DNA from: CTSoil-075 sp964292325
GTDB taxonomy: Bacteria; Bacillota; Negativicutes; DSM-13327
Length of the DNA stretch: 24,251 nt
Direction: 5' to 3'
NCBI GenBank assembly: GCA_964292325.1
Contig: CAXYVG010000056.1
Coordinates: 1 to 24,251, forward strand
Position 1 is the stretch's first letter. Each line of letters starts with the position of its first letter. Positions 14,184-23,832 of the stretch are shown piece after piece. The notes under the pieces are model-generated. The model was not told where the DNA came from, ran no database searches, and saw nothing but the letters and a program-made list of their open reading frames with translations. The position numbers and the translations under genes are program-made.

Positions 14184-15638
14184 TTAAACTTCTAAAATAA
14201 ATTTATTAATCTTGTTTTCGCGGGTTACATATACTTTTAAGTTCCAGCTACGCAGTAATTTTTGCTTTTCCTTTGTCGTGTTTGCGTTGAGAACATCGGA
14301 TAGATTGATGCTGGGAATGTTTTTCCTGGTTTTTTCTTGCGTTTGTCGAAGACTATTTAACACCGATGTGACACGATTCAGTTCCTTATTAATCTCGTTT
14401 AAGGTTTTTTTAGCGCTATCGGCAGCAATTAAACCATCAACAAACCAACTGGTTATTTCGTCACGTTTAAGCATCAATTGAGTTTCTATTTTACTGTGTT
14501 TGTCGATCTCTGCAGTACGGTCAAGAGTTTCGCTCTTTTGATTCATTATGTCTAAAATATTAACGTTACCATTTGCGATGTCCAAAATATAATCCCAAAC
14601 ATCGCTCTCAATTTCTGGTCTGGGGATGTATTTTGAGTCAGGGCAATTTTTATTTTCTCGTTTACCATAGCATACGTAATAGCTTTGTTGCTTTTTATAT
14701 TCAGCTCCTGGCAAGGCGCACATTCCCATACCACATACGCCGCATTTAATTATACCTGTAAGCAGGTAGTCTTTACGGGTATTACGATGCGATAGTTTGT
14801 AATTTCTATCAAATTGAATTAATACTTTTGCTTGTAGCTCTTTTGAGACGATCGCAGGAACAGAAATAGAGATCCATTCATCTCTGGGATTAGATTTTAT
14901 ATCATACTCACTTTGGCTTATTTTTTTCCATTGTTCACGGAATTCATAGTTTGTGCCAGAATACAACTCGGACTTTAAAATATTATATACATATTTAAAT
15001 TTAAAAGGTTTGCCGTGCTTATTAACTAGTCCTTTTTCGTTTAAAGCAGCGGCTATTTTTTTTAATCCATAGCCATCAAGACATAAGCCATACATGTATC
15101 TTACAATTTCCGCTTCGTGTGTATTGATAATGTAATTGCAATTTTGTTCATCCCAATCATAGCCATAGGGTTGCCTATTAGCCACGACTTTACCTGACAT
15201 CGCTTTCGATCTTTTTCCGCGAATCGTACGTTCGCGGATTTTTTCTTTCTCAAATGCTGCTACTGCTCCGCGGATACTAAAGAAAAGTTTTCCCTCGGGG
15301 CTGATTTCGTAGTCGCCAGTGATGAACAGCAATTTCACTTTGTATTTTTCTATTTCATCGCCAATCAATAACATGTGAGTAAGATTTCTTGCTAAGCGGT
15401 CAGGATCATATACGATAATATTTTGTAGAAGACCCGCTCTTAAATCGGTACGAAGTCGATCCATTGCTGGTCGGTCTAAAAATTCGCCACTGTAACCCTC
15501 ATCCACATATTCTTGTATTTCTGATTCAGCTAGCCCCATCGTTAGTAGGCGAGTACGGCATGATTTTATTTGATCTGCTAATGAATATCCTGATCTTGCC
15601 TGCTCTTCTGTAGATACTCTCGCATATACGGCATTCAT
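14184..15638 (-). CDS. Large serine recombinase (site-specific integrase)
   Basis: This 484-residue recombinase has the resolvase catalytic domain at residues 1-150, with nucleophile Ser9 in YARVSTEEQA, plus DRLARNL and RGAVAAFEKEKIRERT. A 'Recombinase' domain follows (about 155-270, beginning RQPYGYDWDE), then a zinc-ribbon with CGVCGMGMC and YVCYGKREN-C, and a predicted coiled coil (about 365-440). Length and layout fit the integrases of serine-type phages and integrative elements. The start at 15636-15638 has GAGAGG 7 nt upstream; a frame to 15680 adds a non-conserved N-terminus. It appears complete. A decayed copy lies at 10008-10183. Confidence 0.93.
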   Translation of the reverse strand: MNAVYARVSTEEQARSGYSLADQIKSCRTRLLTMGLAESEIQEYVDEGYSGEFLDRPAMDRLRTDLRAGLLQNIIVYDPDRLARNLTHMLLIGDEIEKYKVKLLFITGDYEISPEGKLFFSIRGAVAAFEKEKIRERTIRGKRSKAMSGKVVANRQPYGYDWDEQNCNYIINTHEAEIVRYMYGLCLDGYGLKKIAAALNEKGLVNKHGKPFKFKYVYNILKSELYSGTNYEFREQWKKISQSEYDIKSNPRDEWISISVPAIVSKELQAKVLIQFDRNYKLSHRNTRKDYLLTGIIKCGVCGMGMCALPGAEYKKQQSYYVCYGKRENKNCPDSKYIPRPEIESDVWDYILDIANGNVNILDIMNQKSETLDRTAEIDKHSKIETQLMLKRDEITSWFVDGLIAADSAKKTLNEINKELNRVTSVLNSLRQTQEKTRKNIPSINLSDVLNANTTKEKQKLLRSWNLKVYVTRENKINKFILEV

Positions 15639-15807
15639 ATTTATACCTCTCATTTTTATTAATAAGACGCAGGTTGTCATTACCGATTATAGATATATTA
15701 TAAGCAGTAAATAACGCAAATATGACGTGAATAGCGAACATGAAAATGCCCGAAAAAGGAAAATACTGGACAACCAGAAGCGCATACCTTTGTACAGGGG
15801 GATGAAA

Positions 15808-15984
15808 ATGGCTTCCATCTGTATTGGTATTAGGTATAAAGGTGTACTGTATCCACCTGATGAAGCACCGGATGGCTTTTTTGATGGTTTAGTCGCTGCT
15901 ATGAAAGACATGCTGGAGAAAAGGCAATTAGAGAAGCAATCAAGTGGCTTTGTAGAAAAGTCGGAACAGGTGCATGCCGGATAA
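15808..15984 (+). CDS. Small hypothetical protein divergent from the recombinase
   Basis: This 58-residue ORF begins MASICIGIRYKGVLYPPDEA. An AGGGGG ribosome binding site lies 7 nt before the ATG at 15808; an in-frame ATG at 15802 is too close to it. The protein is hydrophilic after residue 25 and I do not recognise it. Its first bases are retained in the decayed element copy at 10158-10180, so it travels with the recombinase. A role in controlling integration or excision is possible but unproven. The stop codon lies inside a GCCGGA-TAA-TCCGGC hairpin (15974-15988). Confidence 0.5.
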   Translation: MASICIGIRYKGVLYPPDEAPDGFFDGLVAAMKDMLEKRQLEKQSSGFVEKSEQVHAG

Positions 15985-16063
15985 TCCGGCTGATGTAAAA
16001 GAGGACAAGCTACCCTATTTACCACGACTAGTTTTTTGCAAAAACGAGTCACACCTGACGCAA

Positions 16064-16200
16064 TCCTATGGATTTACTTTCAGTCCATATACGGCGCGGG
16101 TTTTAAGAAGCCGCCATCTAGCCGTATGACTAAGTATATAAATTGGGATATACTGCGTCGTATATCAGTTTTAAGAAGCCGTACATAAGGAAGTAAGATC
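16064..16200. other. Structured non-coding stretch with a repeated 14-mer
   Basis: Two copies of GTTTTAAGAAGCCG (16100-16113 and 16168-16181) lie 68 bp apart. Each follows or sits in a hairpin: ATACGGC/GCCGTAT (16089-16095 with 16121-16127) and GATATAC/GTATATC (about 16147-16166). A smaller TATGGA/TCCATA stem precedes them. No ORF with a credible ribosome binding site covers this. It could be a small RNA, recombinase accessory sites or a remnant of another element. Confidence 0.4.
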
Positions 16201-16267
16201 ATGCCTACTCCTTCGATTCCTTACATTCACGTCTAGACTTGCCGATGGCGCGTTCAAATTTCTTAGC

Positions 16268-16301
16268 GTCGCTCTCCACTCTTAGCCCACGTTGGAGCGA
16301 C
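16268..16301. repeat. Inverted repeat GTCGCTC/GAGCGAC
   Basis: GTCGCTC (16268-16274) and GAGCGAC (16295-16301) are perfect complements with a 20-nt loop, in an otherwise gene-free stretch. Confidence 0.3.
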
Positions 16302-16405
16302 CTCTCACGATTTTTTCCAGTAAAGGAAAGGTGCTTCATCTTTTTAGGCTATCAAATTGGAAAAATGGACGCATACGGCATTTTTATACTCAATCTAAAA
16401 GGGAA

Positions 16406-16528
16406 ATGTTTCAGACTAAGGGGGTGTACCCAAACAAACACGAAGAGGATTTGCGTTTAGTCACAAAAGGAAGTTATCTAGTTGCTGTGGGAATATTTAT
16501 TTATTTCATTGGTCTTAATATTGTTTAA
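16406..16528 (+). CDS. Possible 40-residue single-pass membrane protein
   Basis: From ATG at 16406 the frame gives MFQTKGVYPNKHEEDLRLV followed by a hydrophobic helix (KGSYLVAVGIFIYFIGLNIV) ending at the C-terminus. AAAGGG lies only 2-3 nt before the ATG, so expression is doubtful. The composition looks protein-like and it may be the tail of a lost gene. I do not recognise it. Confidence 0.3.
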   Translation: MFQTKGVYPNKHEEDLRLVTKGSYLVAVGIFIYFIGLNIV

Positions 16529-16702
16529 ACAGTTTTGTGACATGTTCTCTGGCTGATCAATTATTATTCGTTTGCATATACGCTGATTATTCGCAATCAC
16601 GTACGAAAACAAGCCTTGACAGTAGATATTGAGGTTGTTTTTTTGCATAAACAGGATGCGGTGCGAGTCTTATTTTTCTCGTGCACATACATGTGAGAGA
16701 AT

Positions 16703-16729
16703 GTAAAAAAATAACCCAGTTTAGCTGGG
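16703..16729 (-). terminator. Minus-strand intrinsic terminator-like hairpin
   Basis: On the minus strand CCCAG (16725-16729) pairs with CTGGG (16715-16719) and is followed by TTATTTTTTT. No gene on the minus strand ends just upstream of it. It may insulate the recombinase side from the giant gene or be left from an older insertion. The remainder of 16530-17050 shows nothing that I can support. Confidence 0.4.
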
Positions 16730-17053
16730 CGAATGGAACGTATTTGATTAAAAGAAATATTGCCAGTCGCATTAAGGGCTTGGGTCGTTATGGTTAAGAT
16801 TATTTAAACATTTTTTTCTTGTAGTTCAATAAGGATACTTTTTGAGGATATTGCTTAATGCTTCATATCCAAGATGAACCCATCTAGCCTCTTTTTTATC
16901 GAGAGCAAGGTGGATCTTTTTTTTATTGAATTTTATAAAATATTGAGAACCGAAAGGGGTTTTATGGAGAAAAACAGAATGCTATATTACTATAAGTAAA
17001 AATATAATAAAGTTCGACAATAAGTATTCTCAATTCACAGAAAGTAATTACAC

Positions 17054-17084
17054 TTGAATTTTGTACCACAGAATTCTTTATAGA
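17054..17084 (+). promoter_or_regulatory. Candidate promoter of the giant gene
   Basis: TTGAAT (17054-17059) is followed 17 or 19 bp later by TTTATA or TATAGA (17077-17084). The match is moderate. Confidence 0.35.
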
Positions 17085-17128
17085 ATATTAAAAGGAATCG
17101 GTAGTATTTTCATGATGGGGGTTTTTCT

Positions 17129-20100
17129 ATGGCAATGTTCTGTATAGTTCATTTATCGGACTTACATATTGATAGTATTGACAAAGAACGTCCAGAGTTT
17201 GGACGATTACGTACTGCACTTATAGATGATTTGAAGAAGTTGTTAACGTCCAAAGGTCTTACTGTTGATGTTGTTGCGATTACGGGAGATTTGATAGATA
17301 AAGGAGCAACTGGGACAAAATTTGAAGCGGCCGATAATTTTATAAAAGAATTGCAACAAAAATTAAACATAAATTTAGATATTATTAAAATAGTTCCAGG
17401 TAATCATGATTTTGCAAGAATTAGAATAGCTAATCATGCTGTTGAAACGATGAGAACACAAAACAACGATGATGAAAAAGAGATTTTTGAACATCAATGG
17501 CAGACATCTATATCACAAAAATGTAATTTATATTACGAATTTTTAAAGGAAACTCTTGGTATAGATAGTAGTAATTTTCATTATGGTGGATGTGTAAATA
17601 GACTTACTTTATCTCATGGTACTATCAATTTTGTATTACTAGATTCTGCTTGGTCCACTACTGGTAATGAAGATTATGAGAATGTCATGATCGGCAAATG
17701 GCAAATAGAAGAAGTTTTAGCTGAACTGAGGAAATTACCAGAATCTGATCTAACGATAGCCATGATGCATCATCCTATTAACTGGTTTAAACCAGAGCAA
17801 AGTGAAATGTTAAAAGAATTTTTAATGTCGCCTAGACGTTTTGGCGTTGATGCTTTACTTCATGGACATATTCATGAAGCAAAAATAGAAATGATCGGCA
17901 ATCCTGATGATATCCTATGTCAGCTTGTATCAGGAATTGGATATCCAGAATCAGAACCTAAAAAGAAGCTTTCAAATTGTAGGTATGTAGTTTATGTCTT
18001 CGATACCGATAGTAAAAAAGTGAAGTGCTATGCTAGGAGATCAAATGATAAAGGTGATTTTGCGGCTGATACTGGGCTTTATAGGTCAGGTGCTGATGAC
18101 GGTATATATGAGATTCCATATTCAATAATCAAAAATGAAAAAAATATGATACCTAAATTTAATGAGATGGATAATTTTTTTAAGCAGAAGCTAGATGAAA
18201 TAAGAGAATTGCGACGTAATTGTTATTCTAATAAAGCATGGGATAATCTTAAGGAGGTTCTAGAAGAAGAACGTATTTCTGATGAAATAAAGGCAAAGTA
18301 TTATCTTACAGCCGCAAAATGGGCTGTAGAAGATTTTCCGGATAATAAAAAAGCCGATGCCTATTTCGAAAAGGCATTGAAGCATGACTCTAACAGTGAT
18401 ATATCGACTTTTAAATCCTTGAAAAAAAATAAAGAAAAAAACTTTGACGAGGCAATTACGGAGTTAGGAGAGATTAAGTCTGATAATAAACTGTATTATC
18501 TTCTATATACTCTTGTCTATGCTGGGCGTGGGTTAGAAGCTTCTGAATATATTAAAAAAGTAACGTTTGAAATCAGTCTTGATACACGCTACTTATTGGC
18601 TATTTGCTATATTCAAGCAAAGAAATTACCGCAAGCTATGCGCGAAGCCGAATTTATTTTGAAAGTTTATCCACAACATCCACTCTATTTGCTATTAATG
18701 GGACAGGTTTGGTATTGGATGGCTATTCCTGAAGATTTATCTCAAAATCTTATCGTATCCGCAGTTATTTTTTCTTCTTCCTTATTTTCGCCTAATGCAA
18801 AAACAATAGATTATCTAGAAAAGGCACTACAATACTTTGAGCAGGCGGCTAACTTCTCTCAAGATATTGATAATGATGAATTGAAATATCGTATAGAAGA
18901 AAATTGGATTTTAACTGCACAATTTATTGCAATGCGTAGCAAGGAAGCAGATATGCGAGCACTGGATTTATTGGCAAAATCACCGAGTCGGATTGTTCCT
19001 TTTTCATATGTAGCTTCAAATGGATTGAAAATGGATGAACACAAACATATCGAACCTATTACTAATTTAGTTCGCACTAGTGATGACTTCATAGACCATG
19101 CAGCATTGCTTATTGAGGTAACTGGTAATGCGGAAATGCTTGAGATCATGGAGGTAAACTTTGAACGAAAAGGGCAGCGAAACTTGTGGTTACGATTAAA
19201 GGTAGCTTTATTATTGAGCAAAAAAGATTTTAAATTAGCCGATGATATACTTGCTTCCAGTGAATTTGAATCAATAAATAAAGAAGGAATGGAATTATTA
19301 TATTTAGAAAAAAAAGAAGATATAAAGGGACTATTAGAAAAGATTAAAATTTTAGCTAGTAAGGAAGGAAGTCGTACTGATTATGTTAATTGGTTGTTGT
19401 TGTGCTATAGATTCAAAGCCTTCCCCCAATTAATTGATATTGCTAAGCAATATTTAGAATTGTATCCTGATGCAATGGCAGTTGAATTACTAGCGGAGGC
19501 ATATTACAAAGAAAAAAATTACAAGGAAGCCCTACTGATTTTGGATGGGCATCTGGAACTTTTTCCGTATCGGAAACTGACAATACAATGTCGATGTCTT
19601 AAATATCAGGCATTGTGGATGTGTGGAAAAATTGAACTGGCACTTGAAAATGCTAATGCGTTATGGGATGAGTGCATTAGAAATCCTATTTTATTACTTC
19701 ATCGAGCTCAGTTATATGTGCAAGAAGGTGATCTACCTAGGGCGATAGCTACTCTAGTTGATGGCATTGATAAAGGATTAAAATCATTTCAAATATACTT
19801 GGCATTAGCAGAATTGTTAATTTCAGATCATCCAGATAAAGCGTTTCAATATGCTGAAATTGCAATGCGAGAATATCCTGATGTACCTGAAGTATATATG
19901 AATGCTTTGACAATAGCCTATCGTACCGGGAATGACCAAGAGGCTGGAGAAATATTGCATAGGCTACAGCAGGGAGTTGGCGGTGAATCGCCATTCATCA
20001 CTATGCGAGTCAAAGATTTTCCAGAAATGGAGAAAAAATGGTCTGAAGATTCGAAAGTAAGGTGGCAATATGTAGACGATGCTGTTATTCCAAGGCATGT

Positions 20101-23100
20101 TGTTATGGGCATGGAAAATAAGGAATTAGCAGCAGATTTTTATTGGCGGTGGATTAATAATTCTGAACAAACACCGAGCAGAATTCCGCTGCAAATTTGT
20201 TATGGGGATGCCAGTCAGCGGCATAAGTTGAATGATACAAAGATTAATCTATTTATGGATTATAGCGCTTGTCTTATTGCACAAGAGTTAAATTTATTTA
20301 CCAAAATTTTATCATCATTTGGGAAAATATTTGTATCGCCTCGTTTATTAAGTACAATAAAATATGAAATTGATCGTATTGCGGATATCCAACCAGCGAA
20401 AATTGAAAGTGAGAAAAAACTGCTTTCACTAATTGAAAATTCTTCGATTGAGATAGCTGAAATCAAATATTCAGAGATGATGAATGATCCGAACGCTTCT
20501 CAACTACACAGAAATGACCTTATTGCGCTTATATTAGCGAGAAAATACGGTGCCAAAGTTGTGAATGAGTCTTTTGCTTTTGAGACGTTTGAAGAACAAA
20601 AAGTGCCTGAACTTAAGATGTATCAAGTTTTCCCTGCAGAAGTAATCCAGGCTTTAGTTGTCAAGGGGGAAATTCTTGCGGAAAGCGTAAGTGGTTATTG
20701 CCGCAATAAAACAATCAGAAATACCGTAGTTGAAGAATTGCTTACTAATAATCCAGTGTTAATAGTGAATTATGTATTTCTAGAAGAGTTAATGAGAAAT
20801 GATTGGTTGGATGCTACGATAGATGCTTTTACATTAATAATTGCGAAGAATGATATTGATACTCTTAAACAGAATATTGCCGTTAGTGAGAAGAGAAAGG
20901 AAATAAAACAATTATTGAAACGTTTATTTGCTGTTATATCTGATTTAAAACGGCAGAAAAAAATTAAATATTGTCCTATTGCACATGAGGAAAAAGCTGA
21001 AGACCCATTAAGTCAAATAATATATGACATGTTCAAATTTGGGGAACAAGCTAAAAATTTAGCAATATGGTGTGATGACAGATTCGCTACCAGTTACGTG
21101 ACGGTTGGAGAAATACCTATAGTGAGTGTATTTGAAATTATTGATGTTATGTGGCGGAAGAATAGTATCAATAAAAATGAATATCTGGATCTAATAGTGA
21201 AGATGTTAGCGAAAAATGTGCAGTTTCATGTGCCAACAGTAGAATATATTTATAATGCATTGAAGCAGGCAAAAGTAGATAAATCCTATGGGGTAATAAC
21301 GGAAAATAGATGGTTAAAAGTTTTGCGGCGTAATATAGCTGATTCGCTGAATGATAATTCAATTATTGTTGCAAGGATGATTCAACCGGATAAAAGACCA
21401 GAAATTTATGGATATCTAGAACGAATTTCTTCTGTTATGCAAGAAACATTATGTAGAGTTTGGATGCCAGATAATGAATGTACATGGAAAAATGCAGCTT
21501 CAAACTGGTTGTTGCTGCATTTCTCAGATTCAATGTGTGATGTGTCTCGCTTAATAAAGTTAGACGGGGCGAATTTTCGTTTAACAGTTGCCAAACATAC
21601 ACAACTTATATGCGCTGCTTTTTCAGTGTCGCAATATTCTAGACGTGATTATTTTGATTGGCTTATAGGTAATTTACAAATAACATGGACCTATTTTCCA
21701 GATATTAAGAATGAAGTCCTTAATGAGGTTGTTGACTTATGTGCTAATGTGTTTTCACGGGCAATCAGTGAAGGAACTATAGCGCATAAGCAAATGATGA
21801 GTATTTTTATAAAGCAGTTGCCAAATGAATTTTCTGAGGCCTGTTTTTGTGATTCGAGAATTAGAAATTATTTAAAGGACGAGATTAGCGATACTTATAC
21901 GTTTGAATTCATTTCTGCAAATCTACCAAAAACAGAATGGCATAAATGGATAGATAGAGCTGTTGCGCGTGAAGTAGGAATAGAAGGTGTTGAGCAGGTT
22001 GGTAATCAAAAGGTGAAAATTACGTTTACAGGAGATGAGCTCTGGAATCATGCAATTTTAATGGAGCATATAGAGCTAGAGGGGACAAGCGGAGCAAACG
22101 TGTATCATGAACCATTGGCATTGTTATTTAGTTCGGATGCTGATATTCGTAAGCAGTGGTTTAAACTAGCGGAGTCATATCTAAAATATATCGATAATAT
22201 AGAAGAACTTCAAAGTGATATTTGCTCTGAAAAAAATTCAATTCAAAAAGTTGAGCAATTATCAAAGTTGCTTGAACAATCGTTAGGATTTTTCTTTGCG
22301 AGGACTCGTTTTTTCTTACAGGATAAAGAAAAATTACCTCAAAAAGATGTTTTATTTCCGCAGAATCCTACTCTATTCTTAAATTGTATCGCTAATATAC
22401 CTGATGATAGTGATGACGGGAGTGCATGGCGATCTCAATCTGTGAATTTGGCAAGTAAGATAGGATATATGAACATGTTAAATATCCTTGCTTCATTACC
22501 TTTGGGAAAACAATGGGATTTTACTACCATTGTAAAGGGAATGATTGCTGACGGTTTTCTAAAAGATGAAGAGGTTTTATCATGGGTAAAAGATGAGTTA
22601 ATCAATACCGTAAATCCTGTAAAGCAACAAAACGTGTGTCGTTTATTACTAGGGTGTGGCATTGGTCTTTCGGATGAATATTTTGATCAAGTCGTCAGTA
22701 TACTTGGTTCTCAGATTGAAGTTATTGGAGAAGTGGAGCATCCTAAATATGAGTGGTATAGACTTTATACAATAATGTTAAAATATTCATGGGACAATAT
22801 GGAGCATAATGGGGCGTACAAAAATGTTGATTTACGAAACAAGATGCTTTGGAGCTATCTTTATGCTAATATGATGGTAAAAACTATTTATGAGCTAACG
22901 AAGATGAATAGAATATACCATTCAGTAAAAGTAGTTTGTGATACTTTTCAAGAACAATTAAATCCGACAATAACACCTCAAAATCCATTTTTGGATTTTA
23001 TTGATGCTGATGGAGATATCGCTCATCCTAAAAAAACTTCCTTTTATAGAACAGTGCTTGGCGGATGCCTGTCGATTTTATCTGATAAGAGTTTAGTTAA

Positions 23101-23830
23101 TAGTAAGATGATGGAGTCCTTATTGCCGTTACTTGCTGCTGCTAATCAACTGAATTTTAACCCCGATAATGATAATGGATATTTTGAACAATTTCTTCTA
23201 TTTGATAATGTACAAAACAATTTTAATAGCTATTTTAATCAGAATGTCAAAGCCATGTTGCATAGTATACTATCTAACTGGGGTAGCAATGTAGAAGTGT
23301 ATGATCCAGTACAATTAGCCTTGACGGGGCTGGATAGAGTGATTAATGAAGAAATTGATGTGAATTTATCATTGGGATATTTAGGATTTTTGTCGATGCA
23401 GTCGTTATCACCTCAAATAGTTGATGTAATAGTTAAGTTGGTGCAAAAATATAGACTTACAACAGAAGTAAATAATGAGCAATTTCATATAAAAGGACAA
23501 ATTTTTGCATCACTTATACGTTTGTTACCTGAACCTCATAAACAAAACTTGACGGAATGTTATATGCAAGATTTAACAGAAATTTTATCTCAAGATCTTG
23601 AGAAATTAGCGATTGTTCTAGAAATAATGTTTAGACTATGTTTGTCATATAATATACAAGTGACAACAAAGTCCTTTGTAGAAGCATTGCGTGTTATTAT
23701 GTCAAAGATAGAAATTGCTAAAATCCCAAAAGAGTTTTTCGATACTTTATGCTATTTGTCTTTTTATATGCCGCATGAAGTTATAAGTGATTTTGCTAGT
23801 TTGCGTCGAGAGATAAGCCGTTATTATTAA
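17129..23830 (+). CDS. Giant metallophosphoesterase-TPR-PIN-like protein (candidate defense effector)
   Basis: This is a 2233-residue single polypeptide. Residues 1-320 are a calcineurin-like metallophosphoesterase with all metal-binding motifs intact: Asp11-x-His13, GD at 53-54, GNHD at 91-94, HH at 214-215 and GHIH at 246-249. It is therefore probably an active phosphodiesterase or nuclease. Helical TPR-type repeats follow (about 350-950, clearest at 784-950). A PIN-like segment starts at 1039 (LFMDYSACLIAQELNLF, FGKIFVSPRLL, acidic Asp1044 and Asp1130). A DDR motif at 1316-1318 may be its last acidic motif after an insertion. The remaining ~750 residues look alpha-helical and are unrecognised. 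I see no Walker A motif. GGGGG lies 7 nt before the ATG. No partner gene is adjacent. It lies on an integrative element, a usual home for anti-phage genes. The defense role is inference. Confidence 0.8.
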   Translation: MAMFCIVHLSDLHIDSIDKERPEFGRLRTALIDDLKKLLTSKGLTVDVVAITGDLIDKGATGTKFEAADNFIKELQQKLNINLDIIKIVPGNHDFARIRIANHAVETMRTQNNDDEKEIFEHQWQTSISQKCNLYYEFLKETLGIDSSNFHYGGCVNRLTLSHGTINFVLLDSAWSTTGNEDYENVMIGKWQIEEVLAELRKLPESDLTIAMMHHPINWFKPEQSEMLKEFLMSPRRFGVDALLHGHIHEAKIEMIGNPDDILCQLVSGIGYPESEPKKKLSNCRYVVYVFDTDSKKVKCYARRSNDKGDFAADTGLYRSGADDGIYEIPYSIIKNEKNMIPKFNEMDNFFKQKLDEIRELRRNCYSNKAWDNLKEVLEEERISDEIKAKYYLTAAKWAVEDFPDNKKADAYFEKALKHDSNSDISTFKSLKKNKEKNFDEAITELGEIKSDNKLYYLLYTLVYAGRGLEASEYIKKVTFEISLDTRYLLAICYIQAKKLPQAMREAEFILKVYPQHPLYLLLMGQVWYWMAIPEDLSQNLIVSAVIFSSSLFSPNAKTIDYLEKALQYFEQAANFSQDIDNDELKYRIEENWILTAQFIAMRSKEADMRALDLLAKSPSRIVPFSYVASNGLKMDEHKHIEPITNLVRTSDDFIDHAALLIEVTGNAEMLEIMEVNFERKGQRNLWLRLKVALLLSKKDFKLADDILASSEFESINKEGMELLYLEKKEDIKGLLEKIKILASKEGSRTDYVNWLLLCYRFKAFPQLIDIAKQYLELYPDAMAVELLAEAYYKEKNYKEALLILDGHLELFPYRKLTIQCRCLKYQALWMCGKIELALENANALWDECIRNPILLLHRAQLYVQEGDLPRAIATLVDGIDKGLKSFQIYLALAELLISDHPDKAFQYAEIAMREYPDVPEVYMNALTIAYRTGNDQEAGEILHRLQQGVGGESPFITMRVKDFPEMEKKWSEDSKVRWQYVDDAVIPRHVVMGMENKELAADFYWRWINNSEQTPSRIPLQICYGDASQRHKLNDTKINLFMDYSACLIAQELNLFTKILSSFGKIFVSPRLLSTIKYEIDRIADIQPAKIESEKKLLSLIENSSIEIAEIKYSEMMNDPNASQLHRNDLIALILARKYGAKVVNESFAFETFEEQKVPELKMYQVFPAEVIQALVVKGEILAESVSGYCRNKTIRNTVVEELLTNNPVLIVNYVFLEELMRNDWLDATIDAFTLIIAKNDIDTLKQNIAVSEKRKEIKQLLKRLFAVISDLKRQKKIKYCPIAHEEKAEDPLSQIIYDMFKFGEQAKNLAIWCDDRFATSYVTVGEIPIVSVFEIIDVMWRKNSINKNEYLDLIVKMLAKNVQFHVPTVEYIYNALKQAKVDKSYGVITENRWLKVLRRNIADSLNDNSIIVARMIQPDKRPEIYGYLERISSVMQETLCRVWMPDNECTWKNAASNWLLLHFSDSMCDVSRLIKLDGANFRLTVAKHTQLICAAFSVSQYSRRDYFDWLIGNLQITWTYFPDIKNEVLNEVVDLCANVFSRAISEGTIAHKQMMSIFIKQLPNEFSEACFCDSRIRNYLKDEISDTYTFEFISANLPKTEWHKWIDRAVAREVGIEGVEQVGNQKVKITFTGDELWNHAILMEHIELEGTSGANVYHEPLALLFSSDADIRKQWFKLAESYLKYIDNIEELQSDICSEKNSIQKVEQLSKLLEQSLGFFFARTRFFLQDKEKLPQKDVLFPQNPTLFLNCIANIPDDSDDGSAWRSQSVNLASKIGYMNMLNILASLPLGKQWDFTTIVKGMIADGFLKDEEVLSWVKDELINTVNPVKQQNVCRLLLGCGIGLSDEYFDQVVSILGSQIEVIGEVEHPKYEWYRLYTIMLKYSWDNMEHNGAYKNVDLRNKMLWSYLYANMMVKTIYELTKMNRIYHSVKVVCDTFQEQLNPTITPQNPFLDFIDADGDIAHPKKTSFYRTVLGGCLSILSDKSLVNSKMMESLLPLLAAANQLNFNPDNDNGYFEQFLLFDNVQNNFNSYFNQNVKAMLHSILSNWGSNVEVYDPVQLALTGLDRVINEEIDVNLSLGYLGFLSMQSLSPQIVDVIVKLVQKYRLTTEVNNEQFHIKGQIFASLIRLLPEPHKQNLTECYMQDLTEILSQDLEKLAIVLEIMFRLCLSYNIQVTTKSFVEALRVIMSKIEIAKIPKEFFDTLCYLSFYMPHEVISDFASLRREISRYY

Positions 23831-23832
23831 TC

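Noticed and set aside
15687..16052. Minus-strand 121-residue ORF opposite the small element ORF
   Set aside because: It is antisense to 15808-15984, which has a good ribosome binding site and a conserved start, and it does not resemble a known protein.
16239..16460. Plus-strand ORF in the structured region
   Set aside because: It has an odd composition, no ribosome binding site, and crosses an inverted repeat.
17129..23830. STAND/AAA NTPase (Avs-like) reading of the giant protein
   Set aside because: I found no GxxxxGK[ST] Walker A motif anywhere in the chain, so an NTPase sensor architecture is not supported.
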